Positions 18,074 through 27,052 of a DNA stretch of 64,000 nucleotides are shown here, piece by piece. The stretch lies in the NCBI GenBank assembly GCA_900472485.1, contig UCII01000033.1, positions 62,001 through 126,000 of the forward strand, given 5' to 3'. The position numbers were made by a program, and so were the translations under genes. The notes beneath the pieces are model-generated. The model made no database searches. It saw only the letters and a list, made by a program, of their open reading frames with translations, and was not told where the DNA came from. The stretch comes from Hyphomicrobiales bacterium. Its GTDB lineage: Bacteria; Pseudomonadota; Alphaproteobacteria; Rhizobiales; Rhizobiaceae. Numbering within the stretch: position 1 is the first letter of the stretch; every line of letters starts with the position of its first letter.

Positions 18074-20821
18074 GTGTCGAACATCGATCTCAATCGTCTG
18101 ATCAGAACGCTTGAGCCCGCATTGCGCGTCGGTCTCGAGGCTGCGGCGTCGCTCGCAGCACGTGATCGTCATGTAAATGTCGATGTCGCACATTGGATAC
18201 TATCATTGCTGGATGTATCTGAAGTTTGCTCTTTGTTTGAAGAACTTAGCGTTCCCTCTGCGGCGCTCCGCACGGAGCTTGATAGCGCCATCGCAGACTT
18301 GCCGAGGGGCGATGGTGCCGCGTTGGTGCTCTCTCAAAATTTGCTTGCTCTGATGCGCGAGGCGTGGCTTGTCGCGTCGCTTCAATGTGGGCGGAACAGC
18401 ATCACCCTCGCGGATCTTCTGACCGCGCTGAGCGATGACCAGTCGCTGCGAATCATGGCGCGAGGCATGGCACCTTCGCTGCGTAACATTGATCGCACCG
18501 CGCTCGAGAAAAAGTTGAATGCGGTTTCCACTGCGAACGGCGCATCCTCGCCGTCACAGAATTCCGAAGCCGCTACCGCTGCCGGTGAGAATGAATTCCT
18601 GCGCCTGTACACGCGGGATATGACGGCGGATGCAAGGCTCGGTCGTGTTGATCCGGTCATCGGTCGTGATCGTGAGCTGCGCCAGGTCATCGATATCCTC
18701 ATGCGCCGCCGTCAGAACAATCCGATGCTGGTCGGCGAGGCAGGTGTCGGCAAGACTGCCGTTGCCGAGGCGCTGGCATTGGAGATTGCCGCCGGCAACG
18801 TGCCGGATATGCTGAAGCCGGTACGGATTCTCCTTCTGGATCTCAGCCTGCTGCAGGCTGGCGCCGGTGTGAAAGGCGAATTCGAGCGTCGCTTGCACGG
18901 CGTTGTCGCGGCCGTGCGGGCCTCTGTGGAACCCATCATCCTGTTTATCGACGAGGCGCATGGCCTGATCGGTGCCGGCGGACAGGCTGGGCAGGGCGAC
19001 GCCGCCAATATTTTGAAGCCGGCGCTTGCGCGCGGTGAGCTCAGGACGATCGCGGCGACAACCTGGAGCGAATACAAACGCTACATCGAGAAGGACGCGG
19101 CGCTGACCCGACGCTTCCAGGTCGTTCAGGTGCTCGAGCCCGATGAAGAAACGGCAATCCGCATGTTGCGCGGTGTGGTCGGCAGCTTCAAGGCCCATCA
19201 CAAGGTGCGCATTCGCGACGAGGCGCTGGCGGCTGCAGTTCGCCTTTCGGCTCGCTATATTCCGGCGCGGCAATTGCCCGACAAGGCAATCAGCCTCATC
19301 GATACCGCAGCAGCCGCTGTCTCTCTGGCGCGCCAGACCGTTCCTGAAGCGCTGAAAGGATTGCGCAACGAGCAGGAGATGCTGGAGGTCGAAGCCGCCG
19401 CACTTTCCGCCGAACCACCAACATCGGATATTGTCGCGCGCCTTGCCATCATCGAGAGCGAAAAGCACGAAGTGGCAAGCGAGATCGAGCGGTTGCAAGC
19501 CAAGCTCGATGCTGAAATCAAGCTGTCGGCCGAAGCCGATCGCATCGAAGCCGCACTCGCCGATCCCAATGCTCCGCAAGCAGAAGATGGCACTCGCCCA
19601 CGCGGTGACAATGTCGCTCTCTTCCCGCCCAATGGCTCATCCGTTGACGTCGCTCGCGCAGCCCTCGTGCAGGCCGAGCGCAGCCTTGCCGACGTTGCCG
19701 GTGAAACGCCGCTGGTGCCGCGCGTGGTCGACAAGGAAGTGATCGCCGGGATCGTTGCGCGCTGGACCGGCATTCCCGTCGGCAAACTGCTGTCCGATCA
19801 GGTCGAGACTGTCAAGACGCTCGATGCAAGGCTGAAGGAGCGCGTGCTCGGACAGGATAATGCAATTGCGCGGATTTCGGCCGCGATGCGGTCCGCACGC
19901 GCCGGCCTTTCCGATCCGCGCCGCCCGCCTGCCGTCTTCCTGCTCGTCGGCATGTCGGGGACGGGCAAGACCGAGACGGCGCTTTCGCTGGCCGATCTTC
20001 TTTATGGCGGCAGCCAGTATCTGATGACCATCAACATGTCCGAGTTCAAGGAGGAGCATAAGGTTTCGCTGCTGCTCGGATCGCCGCCCGGCTATGTCGG
20101 CTATGGCGAGGGGGGCGTGTTGACCGAGGCTGTCCGCCGTCGCCCCTATGGGGTGTTGCTACTGGATGAGATCGACAAGGCGCATCCGGGCGTCCAGGAA
20201 GTGTTTTACCAGGTTTTCGACAAGGGAACGCTGCGTGACGGCGAAGGCCGCGACATCGATTTCAAGAATACCACGATCGTGATGACCGCAAATACCGGCT
20301 CGGAACTCCTGGCCGCATTGGCGGCCGATCCGGAAACCATGCCTGAGGGCGACGCGCTGGAGGCACTGCTGCTTCCCGAATTGCAGAAGCACTTCAAGCC
20401 CGCCTTTGTCGGCCGCACGACTGTTCTGCCCTTCATGCCGTTGAATGGCGAGACGCTGAGCGGGATCGTCGACATTCAGATCGGCCGCATCCGTGATCGC
20501 GTCGCCGCCTCCTATGGCACGAGCGTTTCGCTTGCTCTGGAAGCCCGCGAGGCGCTGGTCGGCCGCGCCAAGGCGAGCGAGATGGGCGCCCGTGCCATCG
20601 AAACCATGATTGGCCGCGATCTTCTGCCAGAGCTTTCGACCTTTTTCCTCGATGTGGTTGCGACGGGGCGCAAGGTTGGCGGTATCACCATCAGCTTTCA
20701 CGATCACCGCTTTCTCATCGAGGAGAATCCGGTGGGCGATCATGAATTCGCTGGCCCCGAGGAAGGCGGCACGGCGAATAAAGCAGCCCCGGACGAACAC
20801 AGCGCCCGGATGCAGCATTAG
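18074..20821 (+). CDS. clpV: T6SS sheath-recycling AAA+ ATPase ClpV (TssH)
   Basis: 915 residues. Order of domains: a Clp N-domain, AAA1 with Walker A GEAGVGKT at 221-228 and LFIDEAHG as Walker B, a coiled-coil middle region (about 430-540), and AAA2 with Walker A GMSGTGKT at 626-633 and LLLDEIDKAHPGV. ClpV extracts TssC from contracted sheaths and unfolds it. It starts at GTG with a strong AAGGAGG ten bases upstream. It heads the rightward operon that continues with hcp. The C-terminal tail of about 40 residues after the AAA2 domain is polar and probably disordered. Confidence 0.96.
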   Translation: MSNIDLNRLIRTLEPALRVGLEAAASLAARDRHVNVDVAHWILSLLDVSEVCSLFEELSVPSAALRTELDSAIADLPRGDGAALVLSQNLLALMREAWLVASLQCGRNSITLADLLTALSDDQSLRIMARGMAPSLRNIDRTALEKKLNAVSTANGASSPSQNSEAATAAGENEFLRLYTRDMTADARLGRVDPVIGRDRELRQVIDILMRRRQNNPMLVGEAGVGKTAVAEALALEIAAGNVPDMLKPVRILLLDLSLLQAGAGVKGEFERRLHGVVAAVRASVEPIILFIDEAHGLIGAGGQAGQGDAANILKPALARGELRTIAATTWSEYKRYIEKDAALTRRFQVVQVLEPDEETAIRMLRGVVGSFKAHHKVRIRDEALAAAVRLSARYIPARQLPDKAISLIDTAAAAVSLARQTVPEALKGLRNEQEMLEVEAAALSAEPPTSDIVARLAIIESEKHEVASEIERLQAKLDAEIKLSAEADRIEAALADPNAPQAEDGTRPRGDNVALFPPNGSSVDVARAALVQAERSLADVAGETPLVPRVVDKEVIAGIVARWTGIPVGKLLSDQVETVKTLDARLKERVLGQDNAIARISAAMRSARAGLSDPRRPPAVFLLVGMSGTGKTETALSLADLLYGGSQYLMTINMSEFKEEHKVSLLLGSPPGYVGYGEGGVLTEAVRRRPYGVLLLDEIDKAHPGVQEVFYQVFDKGTLRDGEGRDIDFKNTTIVMTANTGSELLAALAADPETMPEGDALEALLLPELQKHFKPAFVGRTTVLPFMPLNGETLSGIVDIQIGRIRDRVAASYGTSVSLALEAREALVGRAKASEMGARAIETMIGRDLLPELSTFFLDVVATGRKVGGITISFHDHRFLIEENPVGDHEFAGPEEGGTANKAAPDEHSARMQH

Positions 20822-20836
20822 ACGGAAGGGTAACCC

Positions 20837-20856
20837 CGCCCTGCAGCGACAGGGCG
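20837..20856 (+). other. Intercistronic hairpin between clpV and hcp
   Basis: Perfect 7-bp stem CGCCCTG/CAGGGCG with a 6-base loop, 16 bases after the clpV stop. No T-run follows, so it is more likely an RNA-processing or mRNA-stability element at the 5' end of the hcp message than a full terminator. Confidence 0.55.
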
Positions 20857-20886
20857 AATTCAAATCTCAACAGGAGAGTTCAGAGC

Positions 20887-21363
20887 ATGCCGATTTATCT
20901 GCAGATCGACGGAATTCAGGGCGATGCAACCCACGAGCAGCACAAGAAGTGGATGGATATCGAAGTCATCCACTGGAATGTTTCGCGTAACATGAAGACG
21001 TCAGCCGGTTCGGCTGCGAACCGCGAAGCTTCCGAGCCGACCGTTTCGGAAGTTATCCTGACCAAGGTCAGCGATTCCTCGTCGACGAAGCTGTTCCAGG
21101 AAGCATGCTCGGGCCGCACCGGCAAGCAGGCCGTGATCCATCTGGTAACGACCGGCAACCCGGGCGATACCTACATCGAGTACACGCTCACCAACACGCT
21201 GATCGCCAGCTACTCGGTCGATTCCAACGGCGACCGCCCGGTCGAAACGATCAAGCTCAACTTCACCAAGATGGAAGTGAAGTACACGCCTTACGACGAC
21301 TCGCAGACCCCGCAGTCGCCGATGATCGCGTCTTACGATCTGGCAACCACCAAGGCTGCCTAA
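20887..21363 (+). CDS. hcp: T6SS tube protein Hcp (TssD)
   Basis: 158 residues, starting MPIYLQIDGIQGDATHEQHK. It has the Hcp family features: a small beta-barrel, TVSEVILTKVSDSSSTKLFQ and the C-terminal VETIKLNFTKMEVKYTPYDD. Hcp hexamers stack into the expelled tube and can carry small effectors. The gene lies 65 bases after clpV. It has an AGGAGA ribosome site and is flanked on both sides by strong hairpins, fitting a need for much more Hcp than its neighbours. Confidence 0.97.
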   Translation: MPIYLQIDGIQGDATHEQHKKWMDIEVIHWNVSRNMKTSAGSAANREASEPTVSEVILTKVSDSSSTKLFQEACSGRTGKQAVIHLVTTGNPGDTYIEYTLTNTLIASYSVDSNGDRPVETIKLNFTKMEVKYTPYDDSQTPQSPMIASYDLATTKAA

Positions 21364-21375
21364 CATTAGCATCGC

Positions 21376-21407
21376 ATTCCGGCGCGTTGGCATCAGCGCG
21401 CCGGAAT
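21376..21407 (+). terminator. Strong hairpin just after hcp, possible attenuator
   Basis: Perfect 11-bp inverted repeat ATTCCGGCGCG/CGCGCCGGAAT with a 10-base loop, 12 bases after the hcp stop. No U-tract follows. It could act as a partial terminator or protect the 3' end of an hcp mRNA. Confidence 0.65.
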
Positions 21408-21421
21408 CGTGTCTGGTACCA

Positions 21422-21443
21422 AATCGCTGTGGTGACAGCGATT
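21422..21443 (+). other. Second hairpin in the hcp 3' region
   Basis: Perfect 9-bp stem AATCGCTGT/ACAGCGATT with a GGTG tetraloop, 14 bases after the first hairpin. The two stems together isolate hcp from the downstream gene at 21480. Confidence 0.55.
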
Positions 21444-21479
21444 GTCATGTGCCGCAAACGCCCATTAATCGAGGTCGCC

Positions 21480-22028
21480 ATGGTAGATTTTTCAGTTTCG
21501 TCGCCGGCGCTGCAGATGGAGCCGGTCAAGCAGGCCGATCTTCCGCCCGTTCGCCGTGCAGGCCGCGGCCCATCCTATGATTATTTTTCCTATCAGAGCG
21601 GTCCGCGCGAATTCGCGGCACGCGGCCAGGCCGTGGGTGCCGCCGCATCGCTTTTCCGGATGTTCTCCGAAAAAGCCAACGAGATGTCGCTGACGCATTG
21701 GCTCCAGAGATGGCTGCGCAACAATGAAGCGCACATCATCCGCGAAATAGATACCAACCATCATTCGGTGTTCGTTGCGCAATTCAATTATTCCGTCAGC
21801 GATGGCGAAACGCGCGTCCTGATGGCGCGCGGCGCCTATCTGCTTGGCACGGTGCCGAAGCGTGCCGATATTGGCAAGATCCTGACCCCGCAGGTGCTTT
21901 ACGGGCCGGGCATGCACGAGACGCTGCCGAACGGCACCCTGTTCCAAATCGTCTATCTCGTTGGCGGTCGCAAACAGCAGATCGGCAGCGCCGGCACTGT
22001 AGGCTCGGCAGGCTCACTCGTAGGATAA
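21480..22028 (+). CDS. Unknown protein between hcp and vgrG
   Basis: 182 residues. I do not recognise a family. There is no signal peptide, no membrane helix and no toxin motif. The N-terminal 60 residues are polar with a proline/arginine patch (PPVRRAGRGPSYDYFSYQSG). The middle is helical (MSLTHWLQRWLRNNEAHIIR) and the C-terminal half looks like a beta-rich domain (HSVFVAQFNYSVSDG, LFQIVYLVGGRKQQIG), ending in a Gly/Ser-rich tail. The frame is open further upstream, but the ATG at 21480 lies after the hcp hairpins. It ends 6 bases before vgrG, so it is cotranscribed with the spike. Candidate roles are an Hcp- or VgrG-associated structural or accessory protein; no function can be assigned from sequence. 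Confidence 0.8.
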   Translation: MVDFSVSSPALQMEPVKQADLPPVRRAGRGPSYDYFSYQSGPREFAARGQAVGAAASLFRMFSEKANEMSLTHWLQRWLRNNEAHIIREIDTNHHSVFVAQFNYSVSDGETRVLMARGAYLLGTVPKRADIGKILTPQVLYGPGMHETLPNGTLFQIVYLVGGRKQQIGSAGTVGSAGSLVG

Positions 22029-22034
22029 GCTCAG

Positions 22035-24359
22035 ATGAACGATCAGCCTTCGGCCAATGATTTCATCCAGGCGACCCGAAATCTTCGGGTCTCATCTCCG
22101 CTTGGTACGGACCAGCTCCTGCCCGAACGGGTGATGATAACGGAAGGCGTATCGTCGCTCTTCGACATCAGGCTCTCCGTGCGCGCCAAGCGCGAGGTGA
22201 TTCAGCCGGAGGAACTGATCGGTCGTCTGATCGACGTCTCGCTGGAGGTTCAGCAGGCCGAAGACGGGGGTGACGGTGTTCGCCGCCCCTTCAACGGCCT
22301 GGTGACTGCACTCCAGGAAGGGCCGCCGATCACGCGTGGCCTGCGCTCCTATTCGATGGTGTTGAAGCCGCAGATGTGGCTGCTGTCGCAGCGTTCGGAC
22401 TGCCGCATCTGGATGGACAAGACCAGCATCGATATCGTCGAGACGCTGTTTTCCGAACACGGGATTCCCGCCCCGGATGTTTCCGGCGTCGTCACGCCGC
22501 CGCCACCACAGCATTATTCGGTGCAGTGGAACGAAACGGATCTGGATTATCTGACGCGCCGCTTCGAGGAAGACGGTCTCTTCTACTGGTTTTCGCATGA
22601 GGAAGGCAGCCACAGGCTGCATGTTGCCGATGGCGCCAATTCCTGGGCGGGGCCGTCCCCCTCTGCGCAGGGTGAAGGCAGAGTGCGTCTTGCCCAGGGC
22701 TCGACGGACCGCAACCATATCAACGATTGGATGAAGCATTACGCTTATGTCCCCGGACAGCGCGCCGGCGCCGACTGGAATTTCGAAACGCCGCAGATGG
22801 TGCCAGGCACCGTGACACCTTCGCTGGTGCAGATGCCGGGGGCGATGAAAAGCGAGCTCTACGAATATCCGGCCCGCATTTCATCGGTCGCTGAAGCCGA
22901 GCGGGCCCAGAAACTGCGCATGCAGGCGAGCGAGGCCGATCACAACCGGGTCGTGGGACGATCGTCATCGCGCATATTAGAGGCCGGCCGGCGGTTTACG
23001 CCCTATGAAGTGGCCCATCCCGAGCATGTCTATGAAGAACATGTCGTCGTGCGCGCGACCCATTATGCGGTCGATCCCTCCTACGAAACCAATGCGGATC
23101 AGCCGGAATATACCAACGAATTCGAAGCCGTGCCGTCGCGCGTCGCAATGACGCCGCATCGCAAGACCGAACGGCCACGCATCCGCGGCACGCAGGTGGC
23201 GATCGTTGCCGGCCCCTCCGGAGAAGAAATCCATCCGGACCAGTATGGCCGCATCAAGCTCTGGTATCCTTGGGACCGCCGCGCCAAGAAGGATGGATCG
23301 GATACCTGCTGGGTGCGCGTCGCCCAGAGCTGGGCCGGCGGTACATGGGGCGGCCAGGTCATCCCCCGCATCGGCATGGAAGTCATGGTCGCCTTCATCG
23401 ACGGCGATCCGGATCGGCCGCTGGTGACGGGCGTGGTGCCGAACCCGAGCAACGGCGTGCCCTACGACCTTCCCGCCAACAAGACCCGCATGGTCCTGCG
23501 CTCCAATACGCATAAGGGCACCGGCTTCAACGAGATGACCTTCGAGGACGATGCCGGCCGCGAGAACATGTTCTTCCACGCGCAGAAGGACCAGACGACG
23601 CGCGTGCGCAACGACCGCACCAAACGCGTCGACCGCCACGAGGTCGCCTCCATCGGCGGCAACCGCGCGGTCGAGGTGAGCGGCAACCAAAAGCACGAGA
23701 TCGGTGGGTCGGTGAATACGGTGGTCGGCGGTACGGGACCGATGGCCATGGCGGTGATGGGTGCGGTGCAGGGACTTTCGGGGCAGACGGCCGGATTGCT
23801 TTCACAGGCGGGTCAAATCGCAGGCGGGGGTGGGGAGGGGCTTGCCGCATTCGCCGGCACTATTGCCTCCTCCGCCTTGGGCTTCCTTGGATTGGGTGGG
23901 CTTGGCAGCCGCGAAGGCGTGGTCTCGGGGCCAAATCCGAGGGCGGATGCAGGAACGAATCTGTCTGGTTCCGGCAGTGGATTGGGCGAAGCGGCAAGCG
24001 GCCTCTTTCCACTTCCGGGCATCATGAACACCGTCGTCGGGTCGTTCAAATCGGACACCATCGGCATTGCAAGAGCCGAGCAGATCGGCGTCAGCAAGGT
24101 GACGCATGTCGGTCAGACGTCCCTCGAAAAGGTTGGAAAATTCAAGAAAGTGATCGTGGGCGACGAGTTCGTCATCGAATGCGGCGCGTCGAAATTCATC
24201 ATGCGCCAGGACGGCACGGTCATCATTCTGGGGACGCATTTCAACTTCACCGCATCCGGCCCGACGCAGATCAACGGCAAGGTCGTCGATCTCAACAAGC
24301 CGGGCGGCGGCTTTGCCGAAGCCTCCCCGTCATCGTCGGATACGACGGCGCAGGGCTGA
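22035..24359 (+). CDS. vgrG: T6SS spike protein VgrG (TssI)
   Basis: 774 residues. The gp27-like part spans about 1-370 (FEEDGLFYWFSHEEG, VVRATHYAVDPSYETN). The gp5 OB-fold lies near 385-470 (DQYGRIKLWYPWDRR, WVRVAQSWAGGTWGGQVIPR, MEVMVAFIDGDPDRPLVTG). A needle region with repeated V/T-rich turns (RTKRVDRHEVASIGGNRAVE) follows. Residues about 567-668 form an unusual Gly/Ala-rich hydrophobic insertion before the beta-prism resumes (TIGIARAEQIGVSKVTHVGQ). No separate C-terminal enzyme domain is visible, so it probably carries its effector non-covalently through the adaptor and PAAR-like protein encoded next. Confidence 0.96.
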   Translation: MNDQPSANDFIQATRNLRVSSPLGTDQLLPERVMITEGVSSLFDIRLSVRAKREVIQPEELIGRLIDVSLEVQQAEDGGDGVRRPFNGLVTALQEGPPITRGLRSYSMVLKPQMWLLSQRSDCRIWMDKTSIDIVETLFSEHGIPAPDVSGVVTPPPPQHYSVQWNETDLDYLTRRFEEDGLFYWFSHEEGSHRLHVADGANSWAGPSPSAQGEGRVRLAQGSTDRNHINDWMKHYAYVPGQRAGADWNFETPQMVPGTVTPSLVQMPGAMKSELYEYPARISSVAEAERAQKLRMQASEADHNRVVGRSSSRILEAGRRFTPYEVAHPEHVYEEHVVVRATHYAVDPSYETNADQPEYTNEFEAVPSRVAMTPHRKTERPRIRGTQVAIVAGPSGEEIHPDQYGRIKLWYPWDRRAKKDGSDTCWVRVAQSWAGGTWGGQVIPRIGMEVMVAFIDGDPDRPLVTGVVPNPSNGVPYDLPANKTRMVLRSNTHKGTGFNEMTFEDDAGRENMFFHAQKDQTTRVRNDRTKRVDRHEVASIGGNRAVEVSGNQKHEIGGSVNTVVGGTGPMAMAVMGAVQGLSGQTAGLLSQAGQIAGGGGEGLAAFAGTIASSALGFLGLGGLGSREGVVSGPNPRADAGTNLSGSGSGLGEAASGLFPLPGIMNTVVGSFKSDTIGIARAEQIGVSKVTHVGQTSLEKVGKFKKVIVGDEFVIECGASKFIMRQDGTVIILGTHFNFTASGPTQINGKVVDLNKPGGGFAEASPSSSDTTAQG

Positions 24360-24365
24360 CGCGCC

Positions 24366-25427
24366 ATGTCGGTCGACAATCGCACACCTTTTCCGGCACT
24401 CGCTTTCCGGCAATATAATTTGGCGGGGGATTTGCTAGGGGTTGTTGTCGCCAGAGGCACGTTCAAACTGACAAAGGACGGTCCGCTGGTCTTGGACGAC
24501 AATCAGCAACCATTGGTCATGTCGGATGTCTATGACGGCGATCCGCATGAGGCACCGCAGATGGCTTGCACCGATCTGGCACCATTCAAGCCAGGTACGG
24601 ATGTAACTTTTGTCGGAGCTGCCTTTGCGCCAGGCCGCGTCGAGGCGTCTTCCTGGACCTGCGGCCTGAAAGTTGGGTCCGTGCAGAAGCGCCTGCGCGT
24701 CCATGGGCCTCGTGTCTGGCGGGCGAAGACTCGCAAGACGTGGCGTGGACTGATCGACAAGGAGAAAGAGGATGCGCTTGACGGGTGGGATCTGACCACG
24801 GGAGAGCCTGTGACTTATGTGCCCATTGATTGGCGATTAGCGTTCGGCGGCAGGATCGAGAACGGCGAGATATTCGAACGGAACCCCCTTGGGATCGGGC
24901 TTGTCGATCAGGACCAATACCGTGAAAGATCGGAATGGCCGGCGCCGCAGATTGAGGATGCAAACGAACCGGTTCGCTCCGTCGACGATAGGCCGGCGCC
25001 GGCAGGTCTTGGTCCGCTTTCGCCATTCTGGGAGGATCGGATACGGAAAGCCGGAACCTATGACGAAGCCTGGCTAAACGAAAGGCATCCTCTGCTCCCC
25101 CATGACTTCGATTTCTCCTTCTGGCAGGCCGCGCATCCGGACTTGGTGGCAAATCCCTGGCTGCGGGGCGACGAAGCCTTTGAGCTGGATCACCTCCTGC
25201 CGGGATTAGAGATGTTCCATGGTCGCCTGCCTGGCGTTGGTCTTCAGATTGAAATCGATCGGGGTACAGGCCCGGCGCGTGGCCCCATGGTGCTCGACGG
25301 CGTCCATTTCGACATGAGGCCCGGTGTGGGGCGCGTTTTCCTGACCTGGCGGATCGGCTTTCCCTGGCCGGAGCGTCGCGGGCTGCCCAGGATGACTGTT
25401 GTCAATCTTTCTGAAGGTGTCAGCTAA
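24366..25427 (+). CDS. DUF2169-family T6SS effector adaptor/chaperone
   Basis: 353 residues matching the DUF2169 family: an N-terminal FPALAFRQYNLAGDLLGVVV segment, the VGSVQKRLRVHGPRVWR region and the DWRLAFGGRIENGE and FDFSFWQAAHPDL motifs. In Agrobacterium a DUF2169 protein is needed to load a DUF4150/PAAR-type DNase effector onto its VgrG. Gene order here (vgrG, this gene, PAAR-like toxin) is the same. Its stop overlaps the next start (TAATG), so adaptor and effector are coupled. Confidence 0.88.
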   Translation: MSVDNRTPFPALAFRQYNLAGDLLGVVVARGTFKLTKDGPLVLDDNQQPLVMSDVYDGDPHEAPQMACTDLAPFKPGTDVTFVGAAFAPGRVEASSWTCGLKVGSVQKRLRVHGPRVWRAKTRKTWRGLIDKEKEDALDGWDLTTGEPVTYVPIDWRLAFGGRIENGEIFERNPLGIGLVDQDQYRERSEWPAPQIEDANEPVRSVDDRPAPAGLGPLSPFWEDRIRKAGTYDEAWLNERHPLLPHDFDFSFWQAAHPDLVANPWLRGDEAFELDHLLPGLEMFHGRLPGVGLQIEIDRGTGPARGPMVLDGVHFDMRPGVGRVFLTWRIGFPWPERRGLPRMTVVNLSEGVS

Positions 25428-27031
25428 TGGCCGGCAATCAGCCTGCAGAAACGCCCCCAGAGCCAGAGCCTCTGGAGTATGTACGGATCGATCCCAATAG
25501 TAGTTTGCTGTTGGACAACGGCAAGCAAGCCACGAAAGGCCCTCGAATAAGCCCTACGGCAGCCGTTCCACCGCCCCCGGAATTCATTCCCGATGACAGC
25601 TCCGCGATTGCGGTTTGCCTGTCGCCGGATGTTTGTCGTTCACCAACTGCACCCGTGCCCTACATGGTATGGGGCAAGGCCGACGATAAACAGAATTACT
25701 CCCCGGATGTGAAATCCAACGGGAAGGTTATCAAGCGCTCCAATTCACAATTCACAGCGACTTATGGAGATCAGCCTGGAACGGGACTGGGTGTAAAATC
25801 AGGCACCGTGGGAAATGTCGTAACGCCGGTGACCTCGTCTAACATCGTGCGAGCAAACGGCGTACCGGTACAGCGTCATACAGATCGTTGCACATTGAAC
25901 AATGGCAACTGCCCTGGCGAGTATGTTTATGTTCAGTCGACCGAGACTGACAAGGCGCCGGATGCCACGGATAAACAGAACCAGAGCTCCGGGAAGACGC
26001 AGGACACACGTAGCACCGGCGAAAAATTTGCCGATGGTTTTACCGAAAACGCCAGCGAAACCTGGGACGGTGTCAAGAAAGTCAGCTCAAATCTCTGGGA
26101 CGGTACGAAGAATCTGGCGTCCGACCTTTGGAATGATCCTGGCGGGACGGTCGCCGCGGGCGCTGAAAGTGTCAAGGATGGCGCAGTCGGGGCCGCTAAT
26201 TGGACCGCCGAAGTTGGGCAGAACCTATATGACAACCCGGGTGCAACTCTGGCCCGAGGATGGGATAATACTACCAACACCGCGAGTTCAATATGGCATG
26301 GTGTGGCTGACCCTTACAGCGAAGCCTATGCAAAGGGTGGTCTGGCACAGGCCGCTGGTCATGGTACTTTTGACGTTGTAAAATTAGCTGTGGAAGCTCT
26401 CGCGACCAAAGGTGCTGTCACGGTTGCTGGCAAAACGGCTTCTGTTGGGGCTAGCGTTTTCGCGAAAGCTCATCGCGCGGAAGAAGTTGCGGAAACGGTA
26501 AATGATGCGCGGCGTATTGAGGGGAAGATTGAAGACGGCGCACAGGGTGCGAGGAGTACGAAGTTAGACCCAGAGAAATCGCCGAAAAAGAAGCTCTCGA
26601 AAGAAGAGTACGATAAACTTAGAAAGAAGACGCCATCTCAGGCTATGCGAGATAAGGTCAATGAGGGACAGCCCGTTGCCACGCCCGAGAATCCAGTTGA
26701 TGATCCTTGGCTGCCGGGCAAACAACGTACTGGACCCTTGGAGGCAGATCATATTGTTTCCATGAAAAATATCACTGAGATGGACGGATTTGCAGATTTG
26801 AGCACTGAGAATCAGCTTAAAGTCCTAAATAATCCTGATAACTTCACAGGGCTTAGCAAATCGGCAAACTCCTCAAAGGGGGCGAAGTCCTTCGAAGACT
26901 GGATTTATTATGGGCAAGGCGACGATAGAATCGCGGTTAATTCGACTCTTCGGCAGCAAATGATCGAGCGCTCAAACCAAATTAGGCCTCAGTTGCAGCA
27001 GCAAATTAACGATCTATCTTCTGGAAGATAA
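25427..27031 (+). CDS. T6SS effector: PAAR-like (DUF4150) domain fused to HNH-type nuclease toxin
   Basis: 534 residues. A DUF4150/PAAR-like spike tip covers about 45-170 (CRSPTAPVPYMVWGKADD, KSGTVGNVVTPVTSSNIVRA, HTDRCTLNNGNCPGEYVY). A repetitive W/D/G-rich linker follows at about 190-300 (several copies of a SxxWDGxKN pattern), then a short hydrophobic helix. The C-terminal toxin has ADHIVSMKN at 440-448 and NNPDNFTGLSKSANSSKG from 468. A D-H pair followed by Asn residues is typical of the HNH/endonuclease VII fold used by polymorphic toxins. It should be delivered on VgrG and cut nucleic acid in the target. The adjacent gene looks like its immunity gene. The exact toxin subfamily is not certain. 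Confidence 0.85.
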   Translation: MAGNQPAETPPEPEPLEYVRIDPNSSLLLDNGKQATKGPRISPTAAVPPPPEFIPDDSSAIAVCLSPDVCRSPTAPVPYMVWGKADDKQNYSPDVKSNGKVIKRSNSQFTATYGDQPGTGLGVKSGTVGNVVTPVTSSNIVRANGVPVQRHTDRCTLNNGNCPGEYVYVQSTETDKAPDATDKQNQSSGKTQDTRSTGEKFADGFTENASETWDGVKKVSSNLWDGTKNLASDLWNDPGGTVAAGAESVKDGAVGAANWTAEVGQNLYDNPGATLARGWDNTTNTASSIWHGVADPYSEAYAKGGLAQAAGHGTFDVVKLAVEALATKGAVTVAGKTASVGASVFAKAHRAEEVAETVNDARRIEGKIEDGAQGARSTKLDPEKSPKKKLSKEEYDKLRKKTPSQAMRDKVNEGQPVATPENPVDDPWLPGKQRTGPLEADHIVSMKNITEMDGFADLSTENQLKVLNNPDNFTGLSKSANSSKGAKSFEDWIYYGQGDDRIAVNSTLRQQMIERSNQIRPQLQQQINDLSSGR

Positions 27032-27052
27032 GCACCATTCATGAGGTTTTGA

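Noticed and set aside
18554..19579. Open frame of 341 codons antisense to clpV
   Set aside because: Shadow of the highly conserved ClpV frame; no recognisable product and no ribosome site.
22977..23696. Open frame of 239 codons antisense to vgrG
   Set aside because: Lies wholly within the conserved gp5 region of VgrG; His/Asp-rich nonsense composition.
26100..26300. CRISPR-like or tandem DNA repeat in the effector linker
   Set aside because: The repetition is at protein level (W/D/G-rich segments) with diverged DNA; there are no uniform repeats and spacers.
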